A stretch of 64,000 nt of DNA, from positions 71,806,690-71,870,689 of the forward strand of contig ML677341.1 in NCBI GenBank assembly GCA_007922305.1, written 5' to 3'. Of this stretch, positions 1 through 11,909 are shown one piece after another (position 1 is the first letter of the stretch; every line of letters starts with the position of its first letter). Source of the DNA: Dermatemys mawii (Eukaryota > Chordata > Testudines > Dermatemydidae). Made by a program: the position numbers and the translations under genes. Under the pieces are notes generated by a model. It made no database searches. It saw only the letters and a list, made by a program, of their open reading frames with translations, and had not been told where the DNA came from.

Positions 1-774
1 GTGTTATTTTTTAAGCCTTCTGAATGACCTCTACTCACGATTTCAAGTTTTTCTCCATAAGCACAAGAGCTAGAACCATATATCTGTAAGTGAAGGCTGA
101 TTGTCACATGATCACTTAACTCCAGGACCTTGGGTTTTAAGAATGCAAGAAGTGGCAAGAGTGGGGAGGTGCAAACTGGTCACTTTCTGATTTGGGAGCA
201 TTTTACACCCACATTGTCCTCAGTTAGCATGTCTTCAATGACTAGAGAAAGAACACAATAGGGAACCAGGCCCAAATCCATCCTTCTCTCTTTGCCTGAT
301 GCCGTCTGGCCTTTCATCTTGTCACACCATGTCTAGTGAGCTCCTCTGATCAGAAGCTGTGTCATTACTGTCAGTACATACTAAGCACTATGCACTCCTA
401 CGTGGTAGATACAAATGTTAAATACCCAGCATCATTTATCTGGTTGCCCCTCAGCACGTCCTGGTTTGGGTGGGGAACAGAGGATCTCTACTTCGATATT
501 GTCAGGGAAAAGACTGTATCTTGCTGGTATTTCCAGTCCAACTGGCAGCAGAACGGACCAGCAAACCGCATGAGCCGAAGTAATATTTCACCGGCATTCA
601 GGGTGAAGATGTGTTTGCAGAGTTGTGGGGGATGGGGGTGAGGTGAGGGGGGAACAGGGATAAAATAGCTAGAGATGCTGCAGCCAGCCAGCTCTCGGGT
701 ACACAGTAGAGCCCGATGCAGGAAAGAGGAGAGGGTGAGGTAAGGTCAGGATTGAGTAGGAGTGACAGAGCTGT
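1..774. other. Intergenic, no recognised feature
   Basis: No gene, repeat with defined ends, or RNA gene could be supported. Short open frames here lack family resemblance. The last part is G-rich on the plus strand (about 620-740). Confidence 0.6.
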
Positions 775-1390
775 GTGGTCTGGGGACAAGCTGGTTTACA
801 TCCCTGATCATCCTGGCTAATAGCCATTAATGGACTTACCCTCCATGAACTTATCTAGTTCTTTTGTAAAAACTAGTTATACTTTGGCCATCGTAACATC
901 CCATGCCAATGAGTTCTTCAGGTTAATTGTGTGTTGTGTGAAAAAATATTTTCTCTCCTAGTATTAAATGTGCTGCCTAGGCACTACATCAGGCAACTCC
1001 CTACTTTTTGTACTGTGAGAAAGGGTAAATAACACTTCTCAGTTCACTGTCAGTGTCCCCACACCGATCATGATTTTATAAACCTCTTTCGTATCCCCCC
1101 CTTCCTTAGGTGGCTCTTTTCTAAGCTAAACAGCCATAACCTTTTTAGCTTCTCTTCATATAGAAGCTGTTCCATACCCTTGATAATCTTTATTGCCTTT
1201 CTCTGAACCTTTGCCAATGCCACTATATCTTTTTCGAGCTGGGTGCCCAGATCGGCCCTTGATATTCAAGATGAGGGAGCACCAGGCATTTATCTAGTGG
1301 CATTATATTTTCTGTCTTATTTTCTACCCCTTTCCTAACCATTCCTACATTCAATTAGCCTTTTGGACCATTGCTGTGCATTGAGCGTCA
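775..1390 (-). mobile_element. CR1 LINE fragment, minus orientation
   Basis: Plus-strand text such as 'catcctggctaatagcca', 'cttatctagttctttt' and 'cacaccgatcatgatttta' is the reverse complement of the 3' part of a turtle-type CR1 retrotransposon. It runs in the same order as the longer copy at 7531-9430. It is heavily diverged and truncated at both ends, with no intact open frame. Confidence 0.8.
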
Positions 1391-2834
1391 CTGCCTTTCC
1401 CCTTCCAGTGACTGATCAGTACATCGCTGACTTCATTTCCCTTGCCTTTCCCCAGTCCCAGTGTTGTCACCTGGGAAGAGTCAGGAAAGCAAGTCTTCAG
1501 TGGGACATGGAGACAGAAGAGTCCCTGGTCCAGTGGCTTAAACATAGGACTTGGCATTAGGAGGGTCGAGTGCTTAATTCATAATGAAAGCGGTGCAGGG
1601 GCTCAACCCATTTTTTTACTTTCCTATGTGATATGGCAAAGCCAGAGGTGCTGGGGCTTAGCCCTGGCAAGCCCTGGTGCAAATTAAGTACTGGGAGAGC
1701 CAGAGGGCTGATGCCAGCTCTCACGCTGGCTCCCTCCCAGCTTTGGGCAAGTCACGTCACCACTGACCTCTCTCACATAGCTGTTGACAGATTAGATGCT
1801 GTACTGTTAGAAAAGAGCTCTGAGTATGAACGGGTGCTAAGGATTAGTGTGCTGTTGGGATCACCCTTCCCCAGCCAGGCCATTATTTTACATCCAGGTC
1901 TGTTTCGTCTGTCCTTCTGAGACAGGAATGTGCTTTCCCTTTAAGCTCTCTCCACAGTCACTCATTAAGACAGAAGGGGAGGATGGAGCTCAGAGCTTTT
2001 GCAGTGGGGTCTGAGGTGAGAGCTGGTTCTTTGCTAGCAGTCTGCTCATGGTCCTGCTGTTGGGAAAGACAAATGTCTCGCACTGACCTTGATTGACTGC
2101 ACCCAAAGGGACTCTGATGAATAGGGAGCAGGGCAGGAGAGAGAGAAGAGCCACTTATTTATTGAGGTATGTTTTAAACACAAAAGAGGGGGATGGATCA
2201 GTGTTCTCACCACACTCCCCGTCAGTACCCTGCTGGGGGAAGGTTAATGATCCAACCAGCGGACCAAATTCAGTGATGAATTTGTCACATGCCACCCGAG
2301 GCACATTGCGCATATGCTAAGAAGAACATCACAAAAGGGAGCCAGGCTCTGGTGTGAGCAGAGCTGCCTCTTTTACCCGTGCATATGACCCCACCTGCCA
2401 AGTGGTTTCTCTCCCACAGGATAGTGCTCTGGCAGGAGTCACTCTGGCAGTGAATGTGGGGGTCGGTTCACACCAGAGGTTCCACTGGGTGGGGGGTGTG
2501 TGAGTGATGTATTGGGGAGGGAGCCTCGGAATACTGCACATGCCCTTTAGAAAGCAGGCATGGAAAGCAGGGAAAAGCCTTTGGCTGTGGAAGGGAACTG
2601 ACCAAGTGTCAGAGACTGAGGTTTGGCCTAGTTTGTGGAAATGGGTTTGTGTGGGGATGTGAACTGGAAGGATTGATGCCCTTGATCAGAACCTAACTGC
2701 TCTCTGGCCCCATCATCCCGCAATCTCCTGCTGACTCACTCCATGCCTCTGCTCTCCGGACAACCACCTTGGCCTCTTATCCAAAACACACATGCTCCAG
2801 CCCCTTGCTCAGCAGCTCCCTCAGTCTCTACTGC
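1391..2834. other. Intergenic; possible decayed SINE segment, no gene
   Basis: Text around 1730-1790 (for example 'gggcaagtcacgtcaccac') faintly resembles the core of MIR-like SINEs, but I cannot define ends. Nothing else is supported. Confidence 0.4.
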
Positions 2835-2837
2835 TAA

Positions 2838-3513
2838 GGCCATGGTTACACTGGCACTTTATAGCGCTATAAAGCCCCCACGAGCGCTATAACCTCCTCC
2901 CCGTCCACACTGGCAAGGCACGTAGAGCGCTATAACTGCTGAGTTATAGCGCTATTATTAATCCACCTCCGCATGGGGAATAAGGGCTGTAGCGCAGCTG
3001 CTGTAGCGCTACAGCAAGGATGTGGACACCCACTGCGCTACAAGTAATCTCTGGAGATGCCTAGAGCCATTTAAGGCAATTGACGTCTCTTCCCTTTGTT
3101 TTGAACTCGGTTGGAGGAATGCGGAAGTACCTCTTTAGAGTTTCTCTCTTAACTCGGCAGATAAGCAATGCAAATGTTTAAGGAGGGAGCCTGTGTGAAA
3201 ACAAAGCCTTCTGTGAACGGAGGCTCACTGACAGGCTTTCAGAAAAACGGAAAAACCACTGTCTCTCTCCCTCCGCATACACACAACGCGTCCCTCCTCA
3301 CCCCCCTCGTTTAAAAAGCACGTTGCACCCAGCTGAATGCTGGGATACCTGCCCTAATGCGCTGCTCTTAATGCCGCATTAAGTGCCCCAAATGTGGCCA
3401 TGCTATACCGCAGGAGCATCTGAGTGTGGACATACAATAGCGCTATACATATTCCTGTATAAGGGGACCGCTATAACCTATAGCGCTATAATCTTGTAAG
3501 TGTAACCATACCC
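2838..3513. mobile_element. 676-bp PIF/Harbinger-like MITE with TAA target duplication
   Basis: The left end reads GGCCATGGTTACACT and the reverse complement of the right end reads GGGTATGGTTACACT. These are terminal inverted repeats that continue imperfectly to an inner TTATAGCGCTATA motif in both arms. The element is flanked by TAA on both sides (2835-2837 and 3514-3516), the 3-bp duplication typical of PIF/Harbinger. The palindromic core AGCGCT recurs many times inside, probably as transposase-binding subterminal repeats. I see no transposase frame, so it is non-autonomous. Confidence 0.8.
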
Positions 3514-6500
3514 TAACTCTCCAGCAGGGTCAGCTCCAGGTACCAGCATAGGAAGCAATGCATGGGAGGGAAAGGGGGAATGTGTGGCCCTGAACAAAAC
3601 AAGTCATGTGAACACCAGGAGGGGACCATTTGAAAATAAGGCAACAGCTGATTCGCGCAGCAAGCCTGGGGAGGGCAGGGGGAGAAGCGGAGTGGTGACA
3701 CGCTAAGGGGAGCGGGCGGCGGTGGAACAGAGGTGAGCTGCGGGGAGTTGACAGCAAGTAACCCGGGGGGGGGGGAAGAGGAACTGCTCCCCACCTCAGC
3801 TCACCTCCACTCCAACGCCGCCCCCCCCCCAAGTGCGCCATTGCTCTGCTTCCCTCCTCCCCATCCCAGACCTGCCTGGGTGGGGAGGTAGGAGGGGAAA
3901 TGTGGTGCGCCCAGAGGAGGCAGGGCCAGGGATTTGGGGAAGGGGTTGGAATGGGGCGGGGAAGGGATGGGGCCAGGAGAGCACAGGAAAAAAAGCAGGG
4001 GGGAAACATTTTTGTGCTTGAGGTAGCAAAAAACTTGGAGCCAGGCCTGCTCTTCAGAGTAGAACCTTGCTCTTTCGTTTGTGCCGCCATCCCATCTACA
4101 ATAGCTGTTCCCTCCCACCCGCCCCTTCAGCTGCTATCAACATCCCTTTCCAGCTGCGTTATAATAAAGGGGACTGTCTGACGAATTGTGATGGATAATA
4201 ATAAGCTGGGGCAGATTGCACAGCCTCTTGTGTATGCTCCACTCGCAGTAGTAATGGCGAGTTGAGCCCACGGCCTTTGCGGTCTGTTCCAGCTGGGCGG
4301 AGCACACAATGGCATGCTGCTATTAGCCCAGCGTGTGAACCTGTGAAGTGACTTCCACATAACTTACCCAGAGCGTGAGGTTTACCTGTTGCCTCTGGAT
4401 GTGCCGCACGGCTATGCCTCCCATTTTATTGATGGGCCCTGGAAATTCCTCGTGGAAGAGGCAAAGCTGTTTTCCTTCCCATCAGAAGATTAGGCTGCAT
4501 AACATTGTCCAGCAGGCTGGACTTTGCCAGTTGTACTTGGGAATCAATGGGTGCCCGTCAATGCAACTTCTGATGGAGATGAGAAGCCTTAGAGAAAAGC
4601 CCTTTGCATCAAAGATTTGCCGTTTAGTTTTTAAGAGATTTCAATCCTCTCAAGACATTTTGAACCAGCAGTGCCAGGGGCTCATGTGCTGTAGCTGTCA
4701 GCCCTTGTGCTGTGACCTCATCAAATCACAGACTAACCAGGAGCGGCTGGGTCAGCATTTGGGTGAGAGACAGAGTAAAAAGACCGAGGGGGGGTGCAGG
4801 AAGTAGTGAGGTTGGCTCAATCCAAGGGCTGGATTAAGGCAAGCGGGGGCCCTAAACACTGTCAAAATGTGGGCTCATCCAACCACACAGGGGTCCCCTT
4901 GAGATTCTCCCTACGCTCACTGCTCCGAGGAGCAGGTAGGGGCAACAGCGACACAGGTCCTGTATGGTAGGACAGTCCTACAGATCGGTCCATGGATGGG
5001 GATGACAACAGCTCCAAGAGCCCCGTGTAGTGGGGAGGAGGGTGGTGATGTGAGCAGGCTGCAGAGCTTGCCATTCAGAGGAGGAGAGGTATGGGAGGCA
5101 GCAACAAGGTTAGGCAGAGCTCTGAAGTTTTTACCTCTACCGTACATTGGTAAAATGCCTGAGCTCTGTCTATGCGACAGATTCTACCATTGTTATTAAC
5201 AGTGGGACTGCTCCATTGATTAATTATGGCTCTGACATATGCTAACTAATTCTGCATCCTTACTATTCTTAAACATAACCTAAGGCCTTACCTCCATTGG
5301 GCCCTGCTTTCTTCTTCTCTGCCCCTCTTTGCCAACCATTGGGGCTGATGATGTATGAGAGACCTAGACTCCTGCTGTGAAGGGGGTCGATACTCCCTAA
5401 TTGCTAAGTGAGTAATTGAGACTGGAAGTGGTGGCAAGATGCAGAATGAGGGGTGAGCTCCAGGTCAAGAGCAGGGAAACCAGCCAGCAATCAAATGAGC
5501 AGATTCAAAACTGGGGTGGTGGATCACTTATTGGGAAGTTGCAAATTGATTCTGCAGCTGAGAAAGAAGCACTTCTAGTGCTTGCTGTGGGGACTGTCCG
5601 TTATTCTATATCTGGGAGTGGTATATGGCTGGTGTCAGGGGGTTGGTGGTGGGTTCTGCAGTGGGGAGCGAAGGGGATTTCTGTGCTTGGAACACAGAAG
5701 CAGGGGAACTGCAGATGCTTCTCTGCGGAAGGGTGCTAGGTTGTAGTTCCATTGCAGTTGTGTGTGTGGGAGGAGAGATTGGGTTACAGACTTATGCATC
5801 CATTTGCAGTGTGCTATGGGTTAAACAGCAACTGATTGCTGAACTAGAAGGAGAGCAGAGGGGAAACTGATTTCCAGTCTCTGTTGTGTGCATGTTTAAC
5901 AGGAAGGGAAGCAGGTCAGCCGTTCTCTCCCTGTGCTGTCTGTGTCGCAAATCCTGTCATTTCTCCACAGCAAGACACACACATGGAAGAGGAATTCTGG
6001 AAACCACAAACTGAAATAATCAAAACTTTTCAATTTTTAAATTTCTCAATTAAAATCTGCCTGGGAACCCAAACTCTGAGATTCCCAGCTCTGCAACAAG
6101 GAGCCTGGAAGCCCTAAAGTTGTTGATGCCAGGGCAGTCTATCATGTGGGCTGCTAAGGAGCCAGGTGGGTCAGCCAAAGAAAAACCAGGCAAAGTTTCT
6201 AAAACATCAGGTAGGCGAGGTTCCATCAGAAGATATGTCAAAATTGACACATTTCCACACTTTTTGTGACCCTGGCCCATGTCATAAGAAGGGAAGCTGT
6301 AAATACAAACCAGTGTCTGTCAGCATTCCTGTGTGCCCCCCCAACCCACCTTATTACTTGGTGTCAGAATGACACAGCTGAAGTTAATAAAGCCACCTCA
6401 ATTCCTCAGTCTGGAAGAGAATCAAGCAGAGAAGTGATGATCATGTAACCTGCTGAGAGTGTGTTACAGGTCCCCCTTTGTGCCAGACCACAGAGGGTAC

Positions 6501-7530
6501 AAACACCTTCCGAGCTTTAGCAATTCATGCTTTCAGCTCTGGAGTTCCTCAGCTCTATTCCCGCTGTATTGGCTACAGTGGCAGCCATCAGAATTGCACC
6601 ATTTCCAGATTTTTTTTTAGTCAGCACATAGTATTGAAGAGAAACTGGAGACAGTAAAATATTTGTGTTCCTATGCGAGGCAGGCCCAGAAGCATCTCTG
6701 TACAATACAGGCCTTGCCTACTTGCAGACTGGTACTAGGTTATCGAAAGGTGTGGCTTTAAAATGACTTAGTGAAAGCAGTACAAGTTTGTGTGTAGAGC
6801 AGGCCACATTCCAACTGATTCTACAAACTGCAAAAGGCCTTACAAATGGAAAACCCCCAAATACACAGGCTTTCTACTGAGTAAGGGGTATATTAATATC
6901 TCAGCAAAGTTAGCCCTGATTTGTCACTATCACGTCCGAGGATGGTACAAAATGGTACAGGGATGGTTGGCAAGAGAAACAATTTTGGGAACTAAAGAAA
7001 ATGTTGCAGAAACATCTGTGCTAAAATATTTTGAGATTAACAAAGAATCAAAGATCTCAATCAATGCATGAACCTATAGGTTATGTTGTCCTGCAAGATG
7101 ATCATGTACATCCAGTGTGAAATTTGCAGTAAATCTAAGAAACAGAATAAAAAAGCACCACTGAAATCACATGAGATTATTGATTGCCCTTTTTCGAAGG
7201 TTGATGCAGATGTATTTGAATTAAATGGGGAAAAAAAAACAACAACAAATTTTGTTCTTACTTCTATTCATTTTTTAAAAGAAGCTGTTGCACAGCACTT
7301 CAAGTAACAATTTAATAAATTGTAAATGGCAGTTTCTGCACCAGGAGACTTCAGGTGTACATCAGAGAGTGGCCTACAATTCATGAGTGGCTCATTTCAA
7401 TAATTCTCTTGGCTACGTCCATAAGAGCACACCACACCAATTCATTATTGAATACGTTAACCAGAAGATCTGTACAAATAGAAAAGTACCTGATAGACAA
7501 AGCCCTGTCAGATTCAAGTGATCTGTATAT
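3514..7530. other. Intergenic with a GC-rich inverted-repeat block; no gene
   Basis: Positions 3640-4050 are GC-rich and contain an 11-bp perfect inverted repeat, an 11-base G run and a 10-base C run (separate entry). From 4050 to 7530 I recognise no gene and no repeat with clear boundaries. Open frames of up to 143 codons lack any family features. Confidence 0.5.
3640..4050. repeat. GC-rich interspersed repeat block with inverted arms
   Basis: GAGGTGAGCTG at 3730-3740 is matched by its reverse complement at 3797-3807. A G11 run lies at 3765-3775 and a C10 run at 3821-3830. The composition resembles a common GC-rich turtle repeat that I know only from memory; the block at 60345-60710 may be related. 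Confidence 0.45.
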
Positions 7531-8417
7531 TCATAAGAATGGCCATTCTAGGTGAGACCCAAAGGAACATCTAGCCCACTATCCTGCCTTATGATAATGG
7601 CCAGTGCCAGATGCTCGAGAGGGAAGGAACAGAAGTGGCCAATTTCAAGTAATCCATCGCATGTCATCCAGTCCCAGTTTCTGATAATGGGAGGTTTATG
7701 AACACCTGGACCATCTTGGCTAACAGCCATTGATGGACCTATCCTCCATGATCTTATCTAATTCTATTTTGAATCCAGTTATACTTTTTGGCCTTCACAA
7801 TATCCTCTGGCAATGCATTCCACAAGTTAATGGTGCATTGTGTGAAGAAATACTTCCTTTTGTTTGATTTAAAACTGCTGATTATTAATTTCACTATGTG
7901 ACACCTAGTTCTTGTCTTAAGTGAAAGAGTAAGTAACACATCCCTACTTGCTTTCTCCACACCAGTCATGGTTTTGTAGACTTCTATCATATCCTCCACA
8001 TCAGCCATCTATTTTCTAAGATGAACAGTCGTAGTCTTTTTAATCTCTCCGCATATGGAAGCTGTTTTTGTTGCTCTTCTCTGTACCTTATCCACGTCTA
8101 ATATATCTTTTATGAGATGGGGTGACCAGCCCTACATGTAGTCTTCACGACATGGGCACACCTTGGATTTATATAGTAGCATTATATTTTCTGACTTATT
8201 AGCTATCCCTTCCTAATAATTCCTAACACTCTTAGCTTTTTTAACTGCCACTGCACATTGAGCAGATATTTTCAGAGAACTATCCATGATGACTCCAAGA
8301 TCTCTTTCTTAGGTGCTAACAGCTACCTTAGATCTCATAATTTTGTATGTGTAGTTGGGATTATGTTTTCCAAAGTGCACTTATCAACACTGAATTTCAT
8401 CTGTCATTTTGTTGCTC

Positions 8418-8491
8418 AGAGAAACAAGGTGGGTGAGGGACTATATTTTATTGGACCAACTTCTGTTGTTGAGAGAGACAAGTTTTAGAGC
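8418..8491. mobile_element. 74-bp insertion nested in CR1, 11-bp target duplication
   Basis: TTTTGTTGCTC occurs at 8407-8417 and again at 8492-8502, immediately flanking sequence foreign to CR1 ('ggtgggtgaggga...ttggaccaacttctg'). Removing the insert and one copy restores the CR1 text. A related sequence is at 11295-11382. Confidence 0.8.
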
Positions 8492-8930
8492 TTTTGTTGC
8501 TCTGTCACCCAGTTTTGTGAGATTCCTCTGTATCTCTTCACAGTCAGTTTTGAACTTAAGTATTTTGAGTAATTTTGTATCATCTCAAAATTTTGCCACC
8601 TCCTTTTCCAGATTATGTCTGAATATGTTGAAAAGCACAAGGTCTCAGTACAGATCCTTTGTGGGCTTACCTCTCTCCATTGTGAAAAATTGATAATTTA
8701 GTCTTTGTTTCTTATCTTTTAAGCAGTTACAGATCCATGAAAGGACCTTCCCTTTTCTCCCATGACTGTTTAGTTTGCCTAAGAGCTTTTGGTGAGGGAG
8801 CCTTGTCAAAAGCTTTCTGAAAATCCAAGTACACTGTACTGAGAAGGTCACCCTTGTCCACATGCTTGTTGACATCCTCAAAGAATTCTAATGGCTTGAT
8901 GAGGCATGATTTCCCTTTACAAAAGCATTG

Positions 8931-9248
8931 TTAACTCTTCCACAGGATATTGTGTTCATCTGTATGTTTCATAATTCTGTTCTTTACTATAATTTCAACC
9001 AATTTGACTGGTACTGATGTTAGGCTTATCAGCCTGTAATTTCCAAGATCACTTCTGGAGCCTTTTAAAAAAATCAGTGTTACATTAGCTACTCTGCAAT
9101 CACCTGGTACAGAGTCTGATTTAAATGATAGGTAATATGCCAAAATTATTAGTTCTGCAATTTCATATTTGAGTTCCTTCAGAACTCTTGGCTGAATGCC
9201 ATCTGGTCCTGGTGACCTATTACTATTTAATTTAGCCATTTTTTCCAA
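8931..9248 (-). pseudogene. CR1 reverse transcriptase fragment (dead)
   Basis: This is an open stretch of about 105 residues within the CR1 relic. It contains the conserved SPGPDGIQPRVLKEL block that begins the RT fingers of CR1-type LINEs and the LGNYRLISLTSVPVKLVE block. A working protein of this type is many times longer, with an endonuclease in front. This piece stops before the catalytic YxDD region, so it is a fossil with no expected function. Confidence 0.85.
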
Positions 9249-9456
9249 AATCTACTCTGACACCTCAATCTGGGACAGGTTTTTTTTCAGATTTGTCACC
9301 TAAAAAACAGCTCAGGTATAGGGCTCTCCCCGACATCCTCTGCAGTTAACACCAATGCAAAGAATTCATCTAGCTTCTCCCCAACAGTCTTTTCTTCCTT
9401 GACATTGTTAGACTGTAACAGCATATCTCGTGCTGCTTTATGAGGATAACCATTTC

Positions 9457-9969
9457 AGAGACTCTTGGACAGAATGACAAAAACCTTCGTGCCAGCATCT
9501 AAAATGTTTCTTGAGCCAAGGCCAATTAACCCTGAAGCAGATACAAAAGAACTCTATGACAGGAAAGGAGGGCAGAATATTCTGTGAAGACAGTGCCAAA
9601 CAGTTACCTGTGTTGCAAGCAGGTGAGACTAGTAGCTTTCAAAGAGAAAGTGGCTGGCAATCTGTCAATGGAACAGCTAAACTATCCACATCAACCTCCT
9701 ATGTCAGAGCCACCTGTGAGGATCGGTCCCACAAGAGAGACAGAAGATATCTAAACAAAACCAAGAAGGTGGCTGCTTCCCTTTTCCTTGAGGACATTCA
9801 CAGTTCTACTGACACTGCTCCTGTCCTTTCAGAAATATCCCATGCCCTTCAGTGCAGCAAACAGTCTCCCAGTGGCTCTACCTCAGTGACTGAACAAACC
9901 AGGAGGAACTGTTTTGAGGCTAAGACACGATTGTGTGAACACAAAGGCACTGAGGTTAGGAGACAGTAG
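9457..9969 (+). other. Unidentified protein-like open frame, possibly a broken exon or retrocopy
   Basis: I do not recognise this sequence. After an acceptor-like 'aaccatttcag' ending at 9456, one frame reads RLLDRMTKTFVPASKMFLEP and onward to a stop near 9585. An overlapping frame is open from 9511 to a TAG at 9969, about 150 codons, Ser/Thr/Lys-rich, with RSHKRDRRYLNKTKK and FLEDIHSSTDTAPVLSEIS. The two together look like one coding sequence with a frameshift near 9580, either a decayed exon or a processed copy. A GTTAGG at about 9952 could be a relic donor. No domain, signal peptide or membrane segment is visible, and the nearest named gene (GRIN2B) is on the other strand. It could also be chance. 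Confidence 0.3.
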
Positions 9970-11294
9970 TTATTAACAGCTGTCCTATAAGAGGTAGGAC
10001 AATCTTCCCATCTGTTAAGGGGTTTTAGTGATCTACCTAGATCTCTGTCCTAGGTGCCTCTATTTCTGTTTTATTAATTGGCTGGATAACTTTGTACATT
10101 TTTTGATATTGTATTGTATTTGCATTTAATTTTTTTTAAAGGCAAGATGTAGCAATGCCTACTGGAATCACTGGCTGTTGTTCATTCACTTAACAGCCCA
10201 CTCATATGTAACTCATCTTTATTACAACATCCATATTATTTGTGTATGTGCTTGACAGAGAGCAAGAAACATGGACGTGGGCTGGGCTTGGTCGCCCTGG
10301 GAACTGTTGCAAGTATCCTAGGAGTGCCTTTCTACTCCTGCAGGTACAGGGAGGCCACACTTTATCAGCTTAACAATCATAAAATCATAGAAAAAGGAGG
10401 GATTGGTGCACTATCCTCCCAGCTCGTCTGGAATCACAAAAAAATAACACTGTAGGATACACTCATACCTGTTAAGGCTCCGTTTAATATTTCCCACCCC
10501 AAAGTTTTTCCCAGTATATGTCCCAGCAAGAAAAATTCCTTGTCACATTCAAAGTACACAGTCGCTTTAACTATGACCATGTAAATATGCATCACTAGTC
10601 AATCCCAGATTAAAGAATATGGGGTCTTATGTACCATATAAATTAGGGGCTTCCTCACCTTTCTTAGACTACAGAAAGCATGTGATATTCAAAACAATCA
10701 CCACCCTGGGCAAAGTTTCAGTATGTCTCTGCTGCCTGCTGCCTAGAACAGAGGTTCTCAGCTGCAGGTGGTAGGGTGACCAGACAGCAAATGTGAAAAA
10801 TCGGGATGGGGTGGGAGGTAATAGGAGCCTATATAAGAAAAAGACCCCAAAATCGGGACTGGCACTATAAAATTGGGTCATCTGGTCACCCTAGCAGGAG
10901 ATGTGTTGCACTTTCGGGTGGGGGTTGGGGTGGGGCAGGGTATGGTGAGCATTCTGATGGTTCAGTGATTATGGCAGAAGTGGGAGGGCCAATTTCCGGA
11001 TCACACCACTAGTCACGCAGGATTGGCCAGGCCACTCCTCTGTCAGAGTGGAGACCAGGCCAAATCTGAGTGTGTTGCATTGTGACCTGGTGCATTGCGG
11101 GAGAGGGGGTGTCTCAGCATCACTCAGAGAAGTTGTTTTTTTCCCTGGTGAATCCCTGAGACAGGGCCCCTGTGCAAGTGCACATTGGTTATTCCAGGCC
11201 TGCCACCAATAGTTAAGGCTCTAATCCTATACAAAAATCTAAAAAACTCCCTGTGCTCAAGTAATTAGCTGTGTTTATTTAATCCTAGACAAAA
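9970..11294. other. Intergenic; one foldback element, otherwise nothing recognised
   Basis: Apart from the foldback at 10772-10893 (separate entry) and a weak CR1-tail-like 'aatcataaaatcatagaa' at about 10375-10393, I see no gene or defined repeat here. Confidence 0.5.
10772..10893. mobile_element. Foldback MITE (TAGGGTGACCAG ends), copy 1
   Basis: It begins TAGGGTGACCAGA and ends with the inverted CTGGTCACCCTA. Inside are 'cgggat' and 'gagcctatataagaaa' blocks. It is the reverse-orientation relative of the copy at 43979-44107. Confidence 0.75.
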
Positions 11295-11382
11295 GGTGGG
11301 TGACATAATATTTTTATTAGACCAACTTCTGCTGGTGAGAGAGACAAGCTTTTGGGTTTACACCAATCTGGGAAATGTACTC
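11295..11382. mobile_element. Second copy of the 'ttggaccaacttctg' repeat family
   Basis: Its text from 'ggtgggtgacataatat' through 'agaccaacttctgctggtga' to 'gagagagacaagctttt' parallels the 74-bp CR1 insertion, and it extends further to 'gggaaatgtactc'. It abuts the left end of the Harbinger-like element. I recall this as a frequent turtle repeat, but its superfamily is not clear from the sequence. Confidence 0.65.
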
Positions 11383-11909
11383 GGGGCAGGTCTACACTAC
11401 AAAATTAAGTCAACCAAAGTCACATCGATGTACAGCTGCCGCAGTAATGAAATTGCTTTTGCATGTCTACACCACACACCTTGTGTCAGCAGTGTGCGTC
11501 CTCACTGACAGCACTTGCATCGATGCAGCGAGTAATGTATCACAGTAGCTACCCCACTGTACAACTCGCCACCATCTGGAGAAGGGTGGTTTGGGAAAGG
11601 TTTGCAAAGCCTCATGAGGGTAAACGAGTCACGCAGAGGTGACTGGCAACATAGTTTCAACAGCCCATGATGCAGTTTTCTCCAGCCCATAATATTATCT
11701 GCCTCCCACAGTGTTTTGCACCTCTTTTCAAAAGCCCCACAAACCCTGTGTCCGCTAGCTGGCTCCTGCACTGCTCTTTGGTATAGTGCTGACCTTTAGG
11801 AACACAATGCACCTGGTCCTTCAATATTTTCAGAGCTGCCAGAGAAACTGTGAGGGATCTGTCGATGCCTTGCTGAGAGTCACAGAGTGAGAGAAACAAT
11901 TCACAGTTG

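Larger units (their letters stand above)
7531..9430 (-). mobile_element. CR1 LINE, long 5'-truncated copy with reverse-transcriptase relic
   Basis: The minus strand carries remnants of the CR1 ORF2 reverse transcriptase. Between 9248 and 8931 the translation includes NRSPGPDGIQPRVLKEL, then VPGDCRVANVTLIF, SDLGNYRLISLTSVPVK and IVKNRI, all hallmark CR1/jockey-clade motifs. Further fragments such as QCTWIFRKLLTRLPHQKL lie at about 8840-8780 in a shifted frame. The low-coordinate end (about 7531) starts with 'cataagaatggcc', the reverse complement of the CR1 3' tail. Many stops and shifts make it dead. A 74-bp foreign insertion lies within it at 8418-8491. Confidence 0.92.

Noticed and set aside
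3530..4118. Overlapping open frames of up to 186 codons in a GC-rich block
   Set aside because: Pro/Ser/Gly-rich translations in several frames at once, caused by the composition and homopolymer runs of a repeat; no family resemblance or splice context.
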